Below the pieces are notes generated by a model. The model was not told the DNA's origin. It did no database searches and worked only from the letters and a program-made list of their open reading frames with translations. Position numbers and translations under genes: made by a program. Positions 33,937-42,491 of a stretch of 64,000 nucleotides of DNA are shown here, piece by piece; the first letter of the stretch is position 1; each line of letters begins with the position of its first letter. The stretch comes from Chitinilyticum aquatile DSM 21506. Its GTDB lineage: Bacteria > Pseudomonadota > Gammaproteobacteria > Burkholderiales > Chitinibacteraceae. The stretch covers positions 186,001 to 250,000 of the forward strand of contig NZ_AUMS01000008.1 of assembly GCF_000430805.1 (NCBI RefSeq), written 5' to 3'.

Positions 33937-35227
33937 GACGGTAACGCCCCGGCTGCTGACGGTATTCGGGCTGGGCTTTGGCGATTGCGGCAAGGGGCGC
34001 TTTGTCGACGCGCTCGCAGCCCGGCTCGACGCGCACACCGTCGTGCGCTACAACGGTGGCGGTCAGGCCGGTCATACCGTGGTGCTGGATGACGGCCGCA
34101 GCCACATCTTTGCGCAGTTTGCTGCGGCCAGCTTCCTTCCCGGCGTGCATACCGTGCTCGCCGCCCCCTTTGTCCTGCATCCCGGCGGCATGCTGCACGA
34201 AGCCGCGCTGCTGGCCGGAAAAGGCTGCCCGCCACTGTGGCCACGCCTGCTCATCGACGCGGCCTGCCGCGTCACTACCCCCTGGCTGCAGGCCGCCGGG
34301 CGCTGGCGCGAACTCCGCCGCGGCACCGCGGCGCATGGCAGCTGCGGCATCGGCTTTGGTGCCACGGTTGAATTGTCGCTCACCCAGCCGGACGCCAGCC
34401 TGAGCTATGGCGAGCTGCTCGACTCAACCGTAACGCTGGCCAAACTGCAGCGCCAGCGCGAGCTGCTGCAAGACGAATTTGCCGGCGACGAACGCTTCGC
34501 CACGGAACTCGCCGCACTGCTGGATATCGCCCTGCCCCGGCGCTGGCTGCGGCAGGTGCGCGAACTCCTCGCGATCAGCCCGCCCGCCAGCCCTGCGCAG
34601 ATCAGCCGGCAACTGCAGCGGCCCGGCCACGTCATTTTCGAGGGAGCGCAGGGCATGCTGCTGGATGAGCACTACGGCTTCCATCCGCACACTACCTGGA
34701 GCAGCACCGGCCCGCAGGCCGCCGCCCAAGTCGCGCGGCACTACGGACTCGACGAACCGCATGCGCATTACGGTGCGCTGCGCAGCTACTTCACCCGTCA
34801 CGGCGCGGGGCCGCTGCCCAGCGAAGACCCGGCGCTGGACGTACTGGCCGAGCCACACAATGCCGACACCGGCTGGCAGGGCCGCTTTCGCCGCGGCCAT
34901 TTCGACGCAGTACTGCTGCACTACGCCCTGGCCTGCGCCGGCACAGTCGACGGCCTGCTGCTCAGCCATGCCGATGCACTGGATCGCGCTACGATCAACT
35001 GGTGCGACGCCTACGAGATCGACGGGCAGCGCCAGCAGACACTCCCCGTTCCAGCGACACTCAACGAGCAGGCCGCACTTACCAATCTGCTGCAACATGC
35101 ACGCCTGGCAGCCTGTGAACGGATTGCGGATTGCAAGGCGCTGATTGAGCGTCTGGAATCCAGCTTCAGCCTGCAGCTTATTGCCAGCAGCGACGGTGCG
35201 GAGCGCAGCGCTTTGCACTGGTGGTGA
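33929..35227 (+). CDS. divergent adenylosuccinate synthetase-like ligase
   Basis: 432 aa from a TTG inside the vWA gene, matching the usual PurA length of about 430. PurA motifs: GFGDCGKGRFVD (WGDEGKGK in PurA; catalytic Asp19 kept) and RYNGGGQAGHTVV (catalytic His49 kept, the preceding Asn changed to Gln). FEGAQGMLLDEHYGFHP is clear and TRHGAGPLPSE is conserved. The guanine-recognition TKLD is replaced by SHAD and the Arg-rich GRRRR loop reads GRFRRG. It should still form an adenylosuccinate-like bond but with altered base or amino-acid choice. The true purA is presumably elsewhere. Part of the pseudokinase-vWA cassette. Confidence 0.75.
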   Translation: MAETVTPRLLTVFGLGFGDCGKGRFVDALAARLDAHTVVRYNGGGQAGHTVVLDDGRSHIFAQFAAASFLPGVHTVLAAPFVLHPGGMLHEAALLAGKGCPPLWPRLLIDAACRVTTPWLQAAGRWRELRRGTAAHGSCGIGFGATVELSLTQPDASLSYGELLDSTVTLAKLQRQRELLQDEFAGDERFATELAALLDIALPRRWLRQVRELLAISPPASPAQISRQLQRPGHVIFEGAQGMLLDEHYGFHPHTTWSSTGPQAAAQVARHYGLDEPHAHYGALRSYFTRHGAGPLPSEDPALDVLAEPHNADTGWQGRFRRGHFDAVLLHYALACAGTVDGLLLSHADALDRATINWCDAYEIDGQRQQTLPVPATLNEQAALTNLLQHARLAACERIADCKALIERLESSFSLQLIASSDGAERSALHWW

Positions 35228-35253
35228 AACTCCGCCGGCATCAGGACGAACTG

Positions 35254-35273
35254 TGCAAATCCGGAAATTTGCA
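35254..35273. promoter_or_regulatory. inverted repeat upstream of pldA
   Basis: TGCAAAT-CCGGAA-ATTTGCA is a perfect 7-bp inverted repeat 95 bp before the pldA start. No known operator matches; function uncertain. Confidence 0.3.
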
Positions 35274-35367
35274 GTGAATGTTGCAGCAGGATGAGGAATT
35301 CACACGGCGTTGCAATCAGGTCCCGCAGCACCGCTATGATGGATGCCTGTGCAGATTGCAGGGGTGG

Positions 35368-36459
35368 ATGATGAAAAAGATGCTGATACTGGCCGGCCTG
35401 TTTGGCGCCGGCGCGCACGCGGCGGATCTGGCGACTTGCCAGCGCATTCGCGACAATGGCGAGCGGCTCGCCTGCTATGACGCACTGGCACGCGAGGACA
35501 GCACGGCGAAGCTCGCGAAAAACGAGCCTGATACAACCGCCATCCTGCCGCAGCCAGCGACTACGGAAACACCGCTTGCCGCGATCACCCCGGAAGAACA
35601 GGCGCCCATCCTCGCCGGGGCTGGCCTAGGCAAACAGGGGGATGCGTTTTCGCAGCGCTGGGAGCTTGATGCCTCTGATCAGAAAGGCATTTTCAACATC
35701 AGGCCACACATGCCGGTGTATCTGCTGCCCGTCTCGTGGCGGCAGAATGTGAATCGCCAGCCCTGCTCGAGCAATCCGCGCAATTGCGCCAGCGCCCCGG
35801 AAGACAGCTACAAGAATATCGAAGCCAAATTCCAGCTCTCTTTCAAAACCAAACTGTGGGAAGACGCCCTGGGGTCGGATATCGACCTGTGGGCCGCCTA
35901 TACCCAGCAGAGCTACTGGCAGGTGTACGACACAGAAAACTCGTCGCCTTTCCGCGAAACGGATTACCAGCCGGAAGTCTGGGCCACCATTCCCGTGCAG
36001 TGGGGACCGCAATGGCTGCAGCTGCGAATGATCAATCTTGGCCTCGTGCATCAGTCCAATGGCCAGACGCTGCCGCTGTCGCGTTCATGGAACCGGGCCT
36101 ATGCCAGTTTCGGGCTGACGTCGGGCGATCTCTCGGTCATCGTCAAACCCTGGTGGCGCCTGCCCGAAGACGCAGCCGACGACGACAACCCCGACATCAG
36201 TGATTACAGCGGGCGGCTGGAAACGCTCTGGGTCTACCCCTGGCGCGACCATCTCTTCTCGCTGACCTGGCGCAACAATCTGAAGTTTGCGTCCGCCACG
36301 CCGAACCGCTCGTACTGGCAATTCGAATGGGCATTCCCGCTGGCGGGCAGCCTGCACGGCTATGTCCAGGCCTTTGATGGCTGGGGCGATTCGCTGCAGA
36401 ACTACAACTTCAGAAATCGCGGCATCAGCGCCGGCATTTCACTGGTGAACTGGCAGTGA
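35368..36459 (+). CDS. pldA: outer-membrane phospholipase A
   Basis: 363 aa. Signal peptide MMKKMLILAGLFGAGAHAAD, a Cys-containing linker, then the 12-stranded OMPLA barrel rich in alternating aromatic strands. The catalytic motif HQSNGQTLPLSRSWNRAY supplies the His, Ser and Asn of the OMPLA triad. Dimerises and hydrolyses misplaced phospholipids in the outer membrane. The start is the ATG at 35368 (or 35371) behind GGGGTGG. The N-terminal 100 residues before the barrel are longer than in E. coli PldA, as in neisserial homologues. Confidence 0.9.
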   Translation: MMKKMLILAGLFGAGAHAADLATCQRIRDNGERLACYDALAREDSTAKLAKNEPDTTAILPQPATTETPLAAITPEEQAPILAGAGLGKQGDAFSQRWELDASDQKGIFNIRPHMPVYLLPVSWRQNVNRQPCSSNPRNCASAPEDSYKNIEAKFQLSFKTKLWEDALGSDIDLWAAYTQQSYWQVYDTENSSPFRETDYQPEVWATIPVQWGPQWLQLRMINLGLVHQSNGQTLPLSRSWNRAYASFGLTSGDLSVIVKPWWRLPEDAADDDNPDISDYSGRLETLWVYPWRDHLFSLTWRNNLKFASATPNRSYWQFEWAFPLAGSLHGYVQAFDGWGDSLQNYNFRNRGISAGISLVNWQ

Positions 36460-36489
36460 GCTCCCGGCAATACAATGTCGCCTTTTATC

Positions 36490-36536
36490 CTAATCAAGTC
36501 CATAACCGTTATTTTTAAAAGGCCATGACACAAATA
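36490..36536 (+). repeat. GTAT/ATAC palindromic repeat, copy 7 (degenerate)
   Basis: Core CATAACC-GTTATTTTTAAAA-GGCCATGAC matches the family loop and inner arms, but the outer GTAT and ATACC ends are lost. Lies between pldA and the isochorismatase-fold gene. Confidence 0.45.
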
Positions 36537-36571
36537 GACTGGTCGTACTTTAACCCAACAAGGAAACCGTC

Positions 36572-37123
36572 ATGGCCAGTGCATTGCTTGTAATCGACGT
36601 CCAGCAATCGTTCGAACATCTGCCCTTCTGGTCAGAAGATGACCTGCCGGCCTATCAGGCCGCCCAAACGGCGCTGATCCAGGGCTGCCGCGCCCGTCGC
36701 GTGCCGGTGGTGCAGGTGTTCCACCACAACCTCGCAAGCGATTCGCTCTTCAACCCGGCCAACGGGCGGTGCGTCGCACAGGACTGGCTGCCCAAGGAAC
36801 ACGACCATCGCGTGGTCAAGCACGTGCATAACGCGCTCACCGACAGCGGGCTGGACGTGTGGCTGCGCCGGCAGGGGGTTGATCACCTGATCATCAGCGG
36901 CATGCGCACCGAGCAGTGCTGTGAAACGACCGCACGAGTGGCCAGCGACCTGGGTTACCGCGTCGATTTCGTCAGCGAAGCCACCCTGACCTTTGCCATG
37001 CGCCATCCCGACGGCCGCGAGTTCAGTGCGGCCGAGATCAGGGCACGCACCGAACTGGTACTCGACGGCCGCTTCGCCCGGGTGTGCACCGTGGCCGAGT
37101 GTCTTGAATCACTGGAGCACTGA
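36572..37123 (+). CDS. isochorismatase-fold cysteine hydrolase
   Basis: 183 aa. The fold is marked by LLVIDVQQSF with the catalytic Asp, KHVHNAL with the Lys region, and the nucleophile motif ISGMRTEQCCETTARVASDLGY. Family members hydrolyse nicotinamide, N-carbamoyl amines or isochorismate; the substrate is unknown. AAGGAAACC precedes the ATG. The TGA overlaps the next ATG (TGATG), so it is co-translated with a GlxA-type regulator that likely controls it. Confidence 0.85.
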   Translation: MASALLVIDVQQSFEHLPFWSEDDLPAYQAAQTALIQGCRARRVPVVQVFHHNLASDSLFNPANGRCVAQDWLPKEHDHRVVKHVHNALTDSGLDVWLRRQGVDHLIISGMRTEQCCETTARVASDLGYRVDFVSEATLTFAMRHPDGREFSAAEIRARTELVLDGRFARVCTVAECLESLEH

Positions 37124-38073
37124 TGCCGCGCGACGTGTGGTTCGTCTTGCCCGCCGGCACCTTGCTGCTCGATCTGGCCGGGCCGGCGGAAGTGTTCCGG
37201 CTGGCTGGTGGCGGGCATTACCGGCTGCACTTTGCCGCAGCGCAGACGGAGCTCGCCAGCAGCGTCGGACTGCAGTTCACGCAGCTCGCGCCGCTGCCGG
37301 TCTCACCGGCAGAGGGTTCACTGCTGCTGATTCCCGGCTGCCAGAGCCAGGCAGACCGGGTGGATGACGTCGCGCTGGTCCACTGGCTGGCCGGGCTGCG
37401 CGATGCACCTGTCGAATTTGCCAGCGTCTGCGCCGGCGCGTTTTTCCTGGGCGCAGCCGGCCTGCTCGATGGGCGGCGCTGCACGACGCATTTCTCGCTG
37501 ACCGACGCGCTGGCGCGCCGCTTTCCGCGGGCGCAGGTCGAAGCCGAACGGCTGTTTGTGCATGATGCGCCGGTGCTGAGCAGCGCCGGCATCAGCTCGG
37601 GCATCGATCTGGCACTGGACATCGTTGCGCGCGATTGCGGGCCGGTCATCGCCTGCGAGGTCGCCCGGCAGGCCGTGCTCTATTTCAGGCGCGGCAGCAA
37701 TGACCCGCAACTCTCTCCCTGGCTGGCACACCGCAACCACCTCCATCCCGGGGTTCATCGCACCCAGCAGGCCATGGCAGAACGGCCCGAGGAGCGCTGG
37801 AGCAGCGCGGAGCTGGCGGCACTGGCCCACGTCGGCCCGCGCCAGCTGCAGCGCCTGTTCGCCGAACACGCCGGCATCTCGCCGAAAAGCTACCTGACTC
37901 GTCTGCGCATGGCGCGGGCGCGCCAGTTGCTGGCTGACACGCAGCTCCCGATCGAGCGGATTGCCGAACAGTGCGGCTACGCCAGCGCCCGCGAGTTCCG
38001 TCATGCCTGGGCACAGCAGTGCGAGCACAGCCCGGCCGAGTGGCGGGCGATGCCTGTGCCACCGGGCTTCTGA
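37123..38073 (+). CDS. GlxA-type transcriptional regulator (DJ-1/PfpI + AraC HTH)
   Basis: 316 aa. N-terminal DJ-1/PfpI amidotransferase-like domain (FVLPAGTLLLDLAGPAEVF, elbow VCAGAFFLGAAGLLDG with Cys, TTHFSLTDALARRFP) and a C-terminal AraC helix-turn-helix pair (AALAHVGPRQLQRLFAEHAG; IERIAEQCGYASAREFRHAW). The first domain usually senses a ligand. Coupled by one overlapping base to the hydrolase upstream, which is its likely target together with other genes. Confidence 0.9.
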   Translation: MPRDVWFVLPAGTLLLDLAGPAEVFRLAGGGHYRLHFAAAQTELASSVGLQFTQLAPLPVSPAEGSLLLIPGCQSQADRVDDVALVHWLAGLRDAPVEFASVCAGAFFLGAAGLLDGRRCTTHFSLTDALARRFPRAQVEAERLFVHDAPVLSSAGISSGIDLALDIVARDCGPVIACEVARQAVLYFRRGSNDPQLSPWLAHRNHLHPGVHRTQQAMAERPEERWSSAELAALAHVGPRQLQRLFAEHAGISPKSYLTRLRMARARQLLADTQLPIERIAEQCGYASAREFRHAWAQQCEHSPAEWRAMPVPPGF

Positions 38074-38180
38074 ACGGCATCTGTACCGGTTTTTTTCACA
38101 TCTCACTGTGCTTGACGCAGGGCAGCAAGCGGAGAAGAATCAATCACAGTTTCACAGCGCCGATTTGAAAGCCCAGCTTG

Positions 38181-38310
38181 CAGGGCGCTGCCAATAAATG
38201 CTGCTAAAGCGTGCGCGACCTGCGCGACGCAGGTTTTTTTGTTTCCGGTTTTGTATCACGCGCCGTTTAAGCGACAACTTCCAGGGCGCGCAATAAATGC
38301 TGCTAAAGCG
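38181..38310 (+). repeat. duplicated ~30-bp element
   Basis: CAGGGCGCTGCCAATAAATG continuing CTGCTAAAGCG at 38181-38211 recurs as CAGGGCGCGCAATAAATG continuing CTGCTAAAGCG at 38282-38310. The inner 20 bases are identical, and both copies run on into a (C)GACCTG motif. The copies are 101 bp apart. Confidence 0.6.
38218..38240 (+). terminator. rho-independent terminator
   Basis: ACCTGCG-CGA-CGCAGGT followed by a run of seven T. It lies between the two copies of the duplicated element, 145 bp after the GlxA-type gene. Confidence 0.7.
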
Positions 38311-38363
38311 ACGGTTGGGCCCGACCTGACCGACTTTCACCGAAAGCTGTTCAGGAGACGACC

Positions 38364-38678
38364 ATGTACGATTGCCATATTGCCGACGATATTGTGCCCA
38401 CCCTCCGCACGCCCCAGAGCATCCGCATCAGCCAGCGGGCCTTGCCGCAACGCAGCTTCCGCCGTGCCTGCCTGACACTGGCCGCCCCGGCCGGCTTGGC
38501 CGCGCTGCAACTGAACAAGGCCTTTGCCGCCGCCAGCAGTCTGGGGCTGGCACTGGTGCAGCACGATAACGGCCACATCGATGTGCTGGACCTGGGGCTG
38601 GAAGAAGCGCTGCTGTTTGCCCGCCGCTTTCCGGAACTGCTGGTCCGCTACGAACCCGCGCGCCCCTGGGTGCGCTAA
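38364..38678 (+). CDS. hypothetical protein
   Basis: 104 aa, no family recognised. Begins MYDCHIADDIVPTLRTPQSI; a weakly hydrophobic stretch (CLTLAAPAGLAALQLNKAFAA) lies mid-protein but is short and not a clear membrane helix. The ATG has CAGGAG 6 nt upstream, so translation is likely. Sits 35 bp before the MATE gene. Confidence 0.5.
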   Translation: MYDCHIADDIVPTLRTPQSIRISQRALPQRSFRRACLTLAAPAGLAALQLNKAFAAASSLGLALVQHDNGHIDVLDLGLEEALLFARRFPELLVRYEPARPWVR

Positions 38679-38713
38679 CCCGCTCTCATGCCGAGGGCGA
38701 CGATGGAGCCCTC

Positions 38714-40063
38714 ATGCCCTTGCAGAAACGCCTTGCCGATTCGCGGCTGACTTGGACACTGGCCTGGCCACTGATCATCAGCCAGCTGGCCGGCACCGGC
38801 CTCGCCTTTATCGACGCGACCATGGCTGGCCATGCCTCGGCGGCCGATCTGGCGGTGGTTTCCGTCGGCTCATCGCTGTGGATTACCGGGCTGGTGTCGA
38901 TGATGGGCCTGCTGCTGGCGATCAGCCCGCTGGTTGCACACAAGGTTGGCGAAGGCAAGATCGATGCGATCGCACATCTGGTGCAGCAGGCACTCTGGCA
39001 GGGTATTGCCGTGGGGCTCTTTTTCTTCATGGCTTTCCTGATCATCGGTCCATGGGTATACCCGTACCTGGGGCTGGAACCCGCAGTTGCCGAGAAAGCC
39101 AGCCACTTCCTTGCCGCCGTCGGTTTCGGCATGCCCGCGCTCGCCATCCAGCGCGTGCTGGGCAATTACAGCACGGCCATCCACCAGCCGCGACCGGTAA
39201 TGGTGATTGCACTCCTGACGCTGCTCCTGAACATTCCGCTGAACTGGATCTTCGTCTACGGCCATTTTGGCGCGCCGACCATGGGCGGCGTGGGCTGCGG
39301 CGTGGCGTCCGCCATCTGTGCCTGGCTTGGAGCCATCATGGCCATGCTGTGGGTGTGGCGTGCGCCGGCTTACCGGGCGACGCAGCCGTTCCGGAACTGG
39401 ATCGCCCCGCACTGGAGCACGCAGAAACAGCTGCTGAAACTTGGCCTGCCGATCGGGCTGGCGTTTCTGGTAGAAGTCAGCGCGTTTTCCGGCGTGGCGC
39501 TGCTGCTGGCGCGGCTGGGCAATACGACGGTCGCCGCGCACCAGATCGCGCTGAACCTCACGGCGATGATGTTCATGATCCCGATGGGGCTGGGCTCGGC
39601 GCTGACTGTCCGCGTGGGACAGGCGCTGGGTGCGGGTGATACCGCGCAGGCACGCTATATCGGCCACACGGGTCTCCTGATGGGGCTGGCGATTGCAGCC
39701 AGCGGCGGCCTGCTGCTGTCCCTCGGCGGCCATGCGTTGTCGGGCCTATACACCAGCGACATGCCGGTGCGCGAACTGGCTGCGTCGCTGATGGTGTTTG
39801 CGGCGGTGTTCCAGCTGTTCGACGCCAGCCAGGCCATCCTCTCGGGCATCCTGCGTGGCTACAAGCTCACGCGCGGGCCGATGGTCGCCTACATCCTTGC
39901 CTTCTGGCTGGTCGGCCTGCCGCTGGGCTATCTGCTCACCTATGGCTTTGGTAGCTGGCCGGGCTGGGGTGCTCAGGGCTACTGGCTGGCCCTGGTGGTC
40001 GCGCTGGCACTGATTGCGTTGTCATTGCTGTGGCTGTTCCGCCGCGTCAGCCGCAGGGGCTGA
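38714..40063 (+). CDS. MATE family multidrug efflux protein (NorM-like)
   Basis: 449 aa, twelve predicted membrane helices in two halves. Family blocks: WPLIISQLAGTGLAFIDATMAGH in TM1, LLLAISPLVAHKVGEGK, LGNTTVAAHQIALNLTAMMFMIPMGLGSALTVRVGQ, and FQLFDASQAILSGILRGYK. Exports cationic drugs using Na+ or H+. GGAG lies 6 nt before the ATG. Its last 42 bp overlap the 3' end of the gene on the other strand. Confidence 0.9.
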   Translation: MPLQKRLADSRLTWTLAWPLIISQLAGTGLAFIDATMAGHASAADLAVVSVGSSLWITGLVSMMGLLLAISPLVAHKVGEGKIDAIAHLVQQALWQGIAVGLFFFMAFLIIGPWVYPYLGLEPAVAEKASHFLAAVGFGMPALAIQRVLGNYSTAIHQPRPVMVIALLTLLLNIPLNWIFVYGHFGAPTMGGVGCGVASAICAWLGAIMAMLWVWRAPAYRATQPFRNWIAPHWSTQKQLLKLGLPIGLAFLVEVSAFSGVALLLARLGNTTVAAHQIALNLTAMMFMIPMGLGSALTVRVGQALGAGDTAQARYIGHTGLLMGLAIAASGGLLLSLGGHALSGLYTSDMPVRELAASLMVFAAVFQLFDASQAILSGILRGYKLTRGPMVAYILAFWLVGLPLGYLLTYGFGSWPGWGAQGYWLALVVALALIALSLLWLFRRVSRRG

Positions 40064-41317
40064 TGCCGCTTCGCCTTCTTTGATCGCTGCGGCCAGCGCC
40101 TCGGGTCGCATGATCAGCGGCAGGCGCTTTTCAAGCAGCGCCAGCACGATCTCGGGTTGCGGGCTGGCTTTGTTGCAAGCGCACGGCTCCGCCTCCCACA
40201 CTGGCGCACACTGCGCGTTGCGTTCATTGCGATTGACCAGGCGCAAGCGGGAGTAATCCGGATAGAGCAATAGCTCCCAGAAATAGTCAGATCCCGTTTC
40301 CTGCAATTGTTTCGCCAGACTGCCGCTGATCGCCGGCACGGCGAGTGTCGTGCGGAACAGCTGATCGGGGTCTCCCGACTCGCGCCAGCTCACCGGCAGA
40401 CTCGCCGGCAAAGCGCCGGGCAGGCTAATGTACTGGCTGCTGTCCCTGTCCTCGCCGCACAGCCCGCCCTGCGCCGGGGTAAGACCAATCACCTCGTTCG
40501 AGCTCGATACATAATCACCCAGCATCACCCGGGTGATCAGCTTGCCGGTGAAATTGCGCACCTGCACCATGGTCGAGGCGCCGCCGGGCGACTTGATACG
40601 TCGCACCACTTCGGCGCGGCCGTTAAGGAAAAAGAGCAGATAGTCGCTGTCGGATGCCTCGGCTGTTTTACCGGCCAGTTGCCGGTCAAGCTCGGGCGTC
40701 GCGATGCGGCTAACGGGCCAGCGGCGATAATGGCAGCCCCCCGAGGTATCGAGTTCACAAACGTCGATGGTTTTCGCCTCGTCATTCCACACGCCGTTTT
40801 TCAGCAGCGGAACACCATCGGAACGGAAATGAAAGGATGGTCGATACTTGCCATCCGTCCCCCAGACTGCCTCCTCCGAATAAATAACAAAGCGGCCCAG
40901 TTCTGCAATCGGCGCCACCGGCTGAGTGCCGCCATCCCGATACCCCAGCGGCTGCCCACCAAGATTGAGGAACTGGATGTTGACAACGGGATTGAGCACG
41001 TACGCGTCATGCGAGGCATCCGCCTCAGCGTGGGCCCTGATATCCGCCTGCAGCACGAACACCATCCCCACCGCGTAAATCACGCCCGGTGGCAGTAGGT
41101 GATAGAGCACCCGATGCCGCCGGAAAACACCGATCAGCAGCAGCACGGCATGCACTATCGCGGCAAAAATCAGTACAACTGGCCCCAGATAGAGCACACC
41201 CAGGCCACCTTTTTGCACAAGATCAGTGATGACCAGGGTAATGCCAAATGCCACTACCCCCTGCAGCAGGGCGCCGATAATCGAACGCTGCGTGATGACT
41301 TCCGGGCCAACTGACAT
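40022..41317 (-). CDS. hypothetical membrane protein
   Basis: 431 aa. Three N-terminal hydrophobic segments (about residues 12-33, 40-63 and 72-92), then a large soluble, Cys-containing domain that is probably periplasmic, and an Ala/Pro-rich tail. No family recognised. Cys residues in CELDTSGGC, GLCGED and AQCAPVWEAEPCAC could form disulfides. Its 3' end overlaps the MATE gene by 42 bp on the opposite strand, an unusually long convergent overlap. Confidence 0.6.
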   Translation of the reverse strand: MSVGPEVITQRSIIGALLQGVVAFGITLVITDLVQKGGLGVLYLGPVVLIFAAIVHAVLLLIGVFRRHRVLYHLLPPGVIYAVGMVFVLQADIRAHAEADASHDAYVLNPVVNIQFLNLGGQPLGYRDGGTQPVAPIAELGRFVIYSEEAVWGTDGKYRPSFHFRSDGVPLLKNGVWNDEAKTIDVCELDTSGGCHYRRWPVSRIATPELDRQLAGKTAEASDSDYLLFFLNGRAEVVRRIKSPGGASTMVQVRNFTGKLITRVMLGDYVSSSNEVIGLTPAQGGLCGEDRDSSQYISLPGALPASLPVSWRESGDPDQLFRTTLAVPAISGSLAKQLQETGSDYFWELLLYPDYSRLRLVNRNERNAQCAPVWEAEPCACNKASPQPEIVLALLEKRLPLIMRPEALAAAIKEGEAASAPAADAAEQPQQ

Positions 41318-41484
41318 GCCTACCTACGCCTTTCCAGGACAAAGGCGCATTGTAATCATATTGACAGTCGGCGCGATGGCCGGGGTCACAATCTGCCGGT
41401 CAGATTCGATGGAACAGGTGACACACACGAACAAAGATCAGGGCATGCCCGCACTTACCAGAACACTGATTACCGTATGCCGGG

Positions 41485-41817
41485 TCAATGGGAACGACCG
41501 AACCAGCTTTCCAGCTTGCTGGCGGCCTGCGCTTTCACATCGTCGTTCACATAGATCGCGACCAGCCCCAGCGCCGCTGCCAGCGAAGTCAGGTCATCCG
41601 AGAAACCGGCCGCCGGTATGAAATCAGGGATCGCGTCAAACGGCAGGATGAAATAGGCCAGCGCACCATAGATCACCGTCTTCGCCCAGCGCGGGGTGTC
41701 GGGGCGTTGCGCGGCGTAGAACAGCCACAGCGCCTTTTCAACCAGCTCACGCCCTGCCCTGCCGGCAAAACGGGTGAGCTTCTGCCAGAAACTGCGTTCA
41801 TTGAAAGTCTGTTCCAT
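41485..41817 (-). CDS. YkvA family (DUF1232) protein
   Basis: 110 aa small membrane protein. Carries the DUF1232 signature KTVIYGALAYFILPFDAIPDFIPAAGFSDD, where the PxDxIPD turn sits in a hydrophobic hairpin, followed by LTSLAAALGLVAIYV. Function unknown. ATG 41817 is preceded by GGAGG at ideal spacing; an upstream frame to 41859 is not used. Confidence 0.85.
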   Translation of the reverse strand: MEQTFNERSFWQKLTRFAGRAGRELVEKALWLFYAAQRPDTPRWAKTVIYGALAYFILPFDAIPDFIPAAGFSDDLTSLAAALGLVAIYVNDDVKAQAASKLESWFGRSH

Positions 41818-41888
41818 CGCGTGCCTCCAGGCCAAAACGTGACAACTGTTTATGACCATAGCACGCGGTGAAAGTGCGGGATGAGTGA

Positions 41889-42491
41889 TTATTCACCCCA
41901 GCGCTGCATCAGCTGGTGCGGAATGCGCAACTGGTCCAGGATGCGGGCGACGACAAAATCGACCATATCATCAATCGTTTTCGGGTGATGATAGAACGCC
42001 GGGTTGGGCGGCAGGATCACCGCGCCCATGCGCGAGAGCTTGAGCATGTTTTCCAGATGCAGCGTCGAAAATGGCGCTTCGCGCGGCACCAGAATCAGAT
42101 CGCGACGTTCTTTCAGCATCACGTCGGCAGCACGTTCGAGCAGGTTTTCGCTCATGCCGTTGGCAATCGCCGCCAGCGCCCCCATCGTGCACGGCACCAC
42201 TACCATGCCATCTCCGGGGTTGGAGCCGGAAGCCATCGGCGCAAACCATTCCTGCATACCCCACACAGTAAGCTGCTCAGGCCTTTCTAACTTGAAACGC
42301 TCACGAAAATACCCACCTAATGCCTCAGCACGCGACGGCCAGGTTTCGCCCAGCTCCTGCGAGGCGACGATCTGCGCGGCCTGGGTGACCACGACATTGA
42401 CGGTGCAACCTGCCGCAAGCAGGCATTCCAGTGTGCGCAGGCCATACGGCAAGCCGGAAGCACCGGTAAAGGCTACGGTGAGGGTTTTCAT
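41889..42491 (-). CDS. ubiX: flavin prenyltransferase UbiX
   Basis: 200 aa. Makes prenylated FMN for the decarboxylase UbiD in ubiquinone synthesis. Begins with the flavin-binding strand VAFTGASGLPYGLRTLECLL; also MASGSNPGDGMVVVPCTMGALAAIANG, ERRDLILVPREAPFSTLHLENMLKLS, and AVILPPNPAFYHHPKT. The ATG overlaps the Gx transporter stop (ATGA). Last gene of the long minus-strand cluster. Confidence 0.95.
   Translation of the reverse strand: MKTLTVAFTGASGLPYGLRTLECLLAAGCTVNVVVTQAAQIVASQELGETWPSRAEALGGYFRERFKLERPEQLTVWGMQEWFAPMASGSNPGDGMVVVPCTMGALAAIANGMSENLLERAADVMLKERRDLILVPREAPFSTLHLENMLKLSRMGAVILPPNPAFYHHPKTIDDMVDFVVARILDQLRIPHQLMQRWGE

Noticed and set aside
38152-38340. Minus-strand 62-codon frame across the duplicated element
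   Set aside because: Its two similar peptide segments come only from the direct repeat; no ribosome site, basic low-complexity translation.
42250-42320. A/T-richer stretch in ubiX with ATACCC ends
   Set aside because: Fully coding in a conserved gene and the inner arms do not match the repeat consensus.
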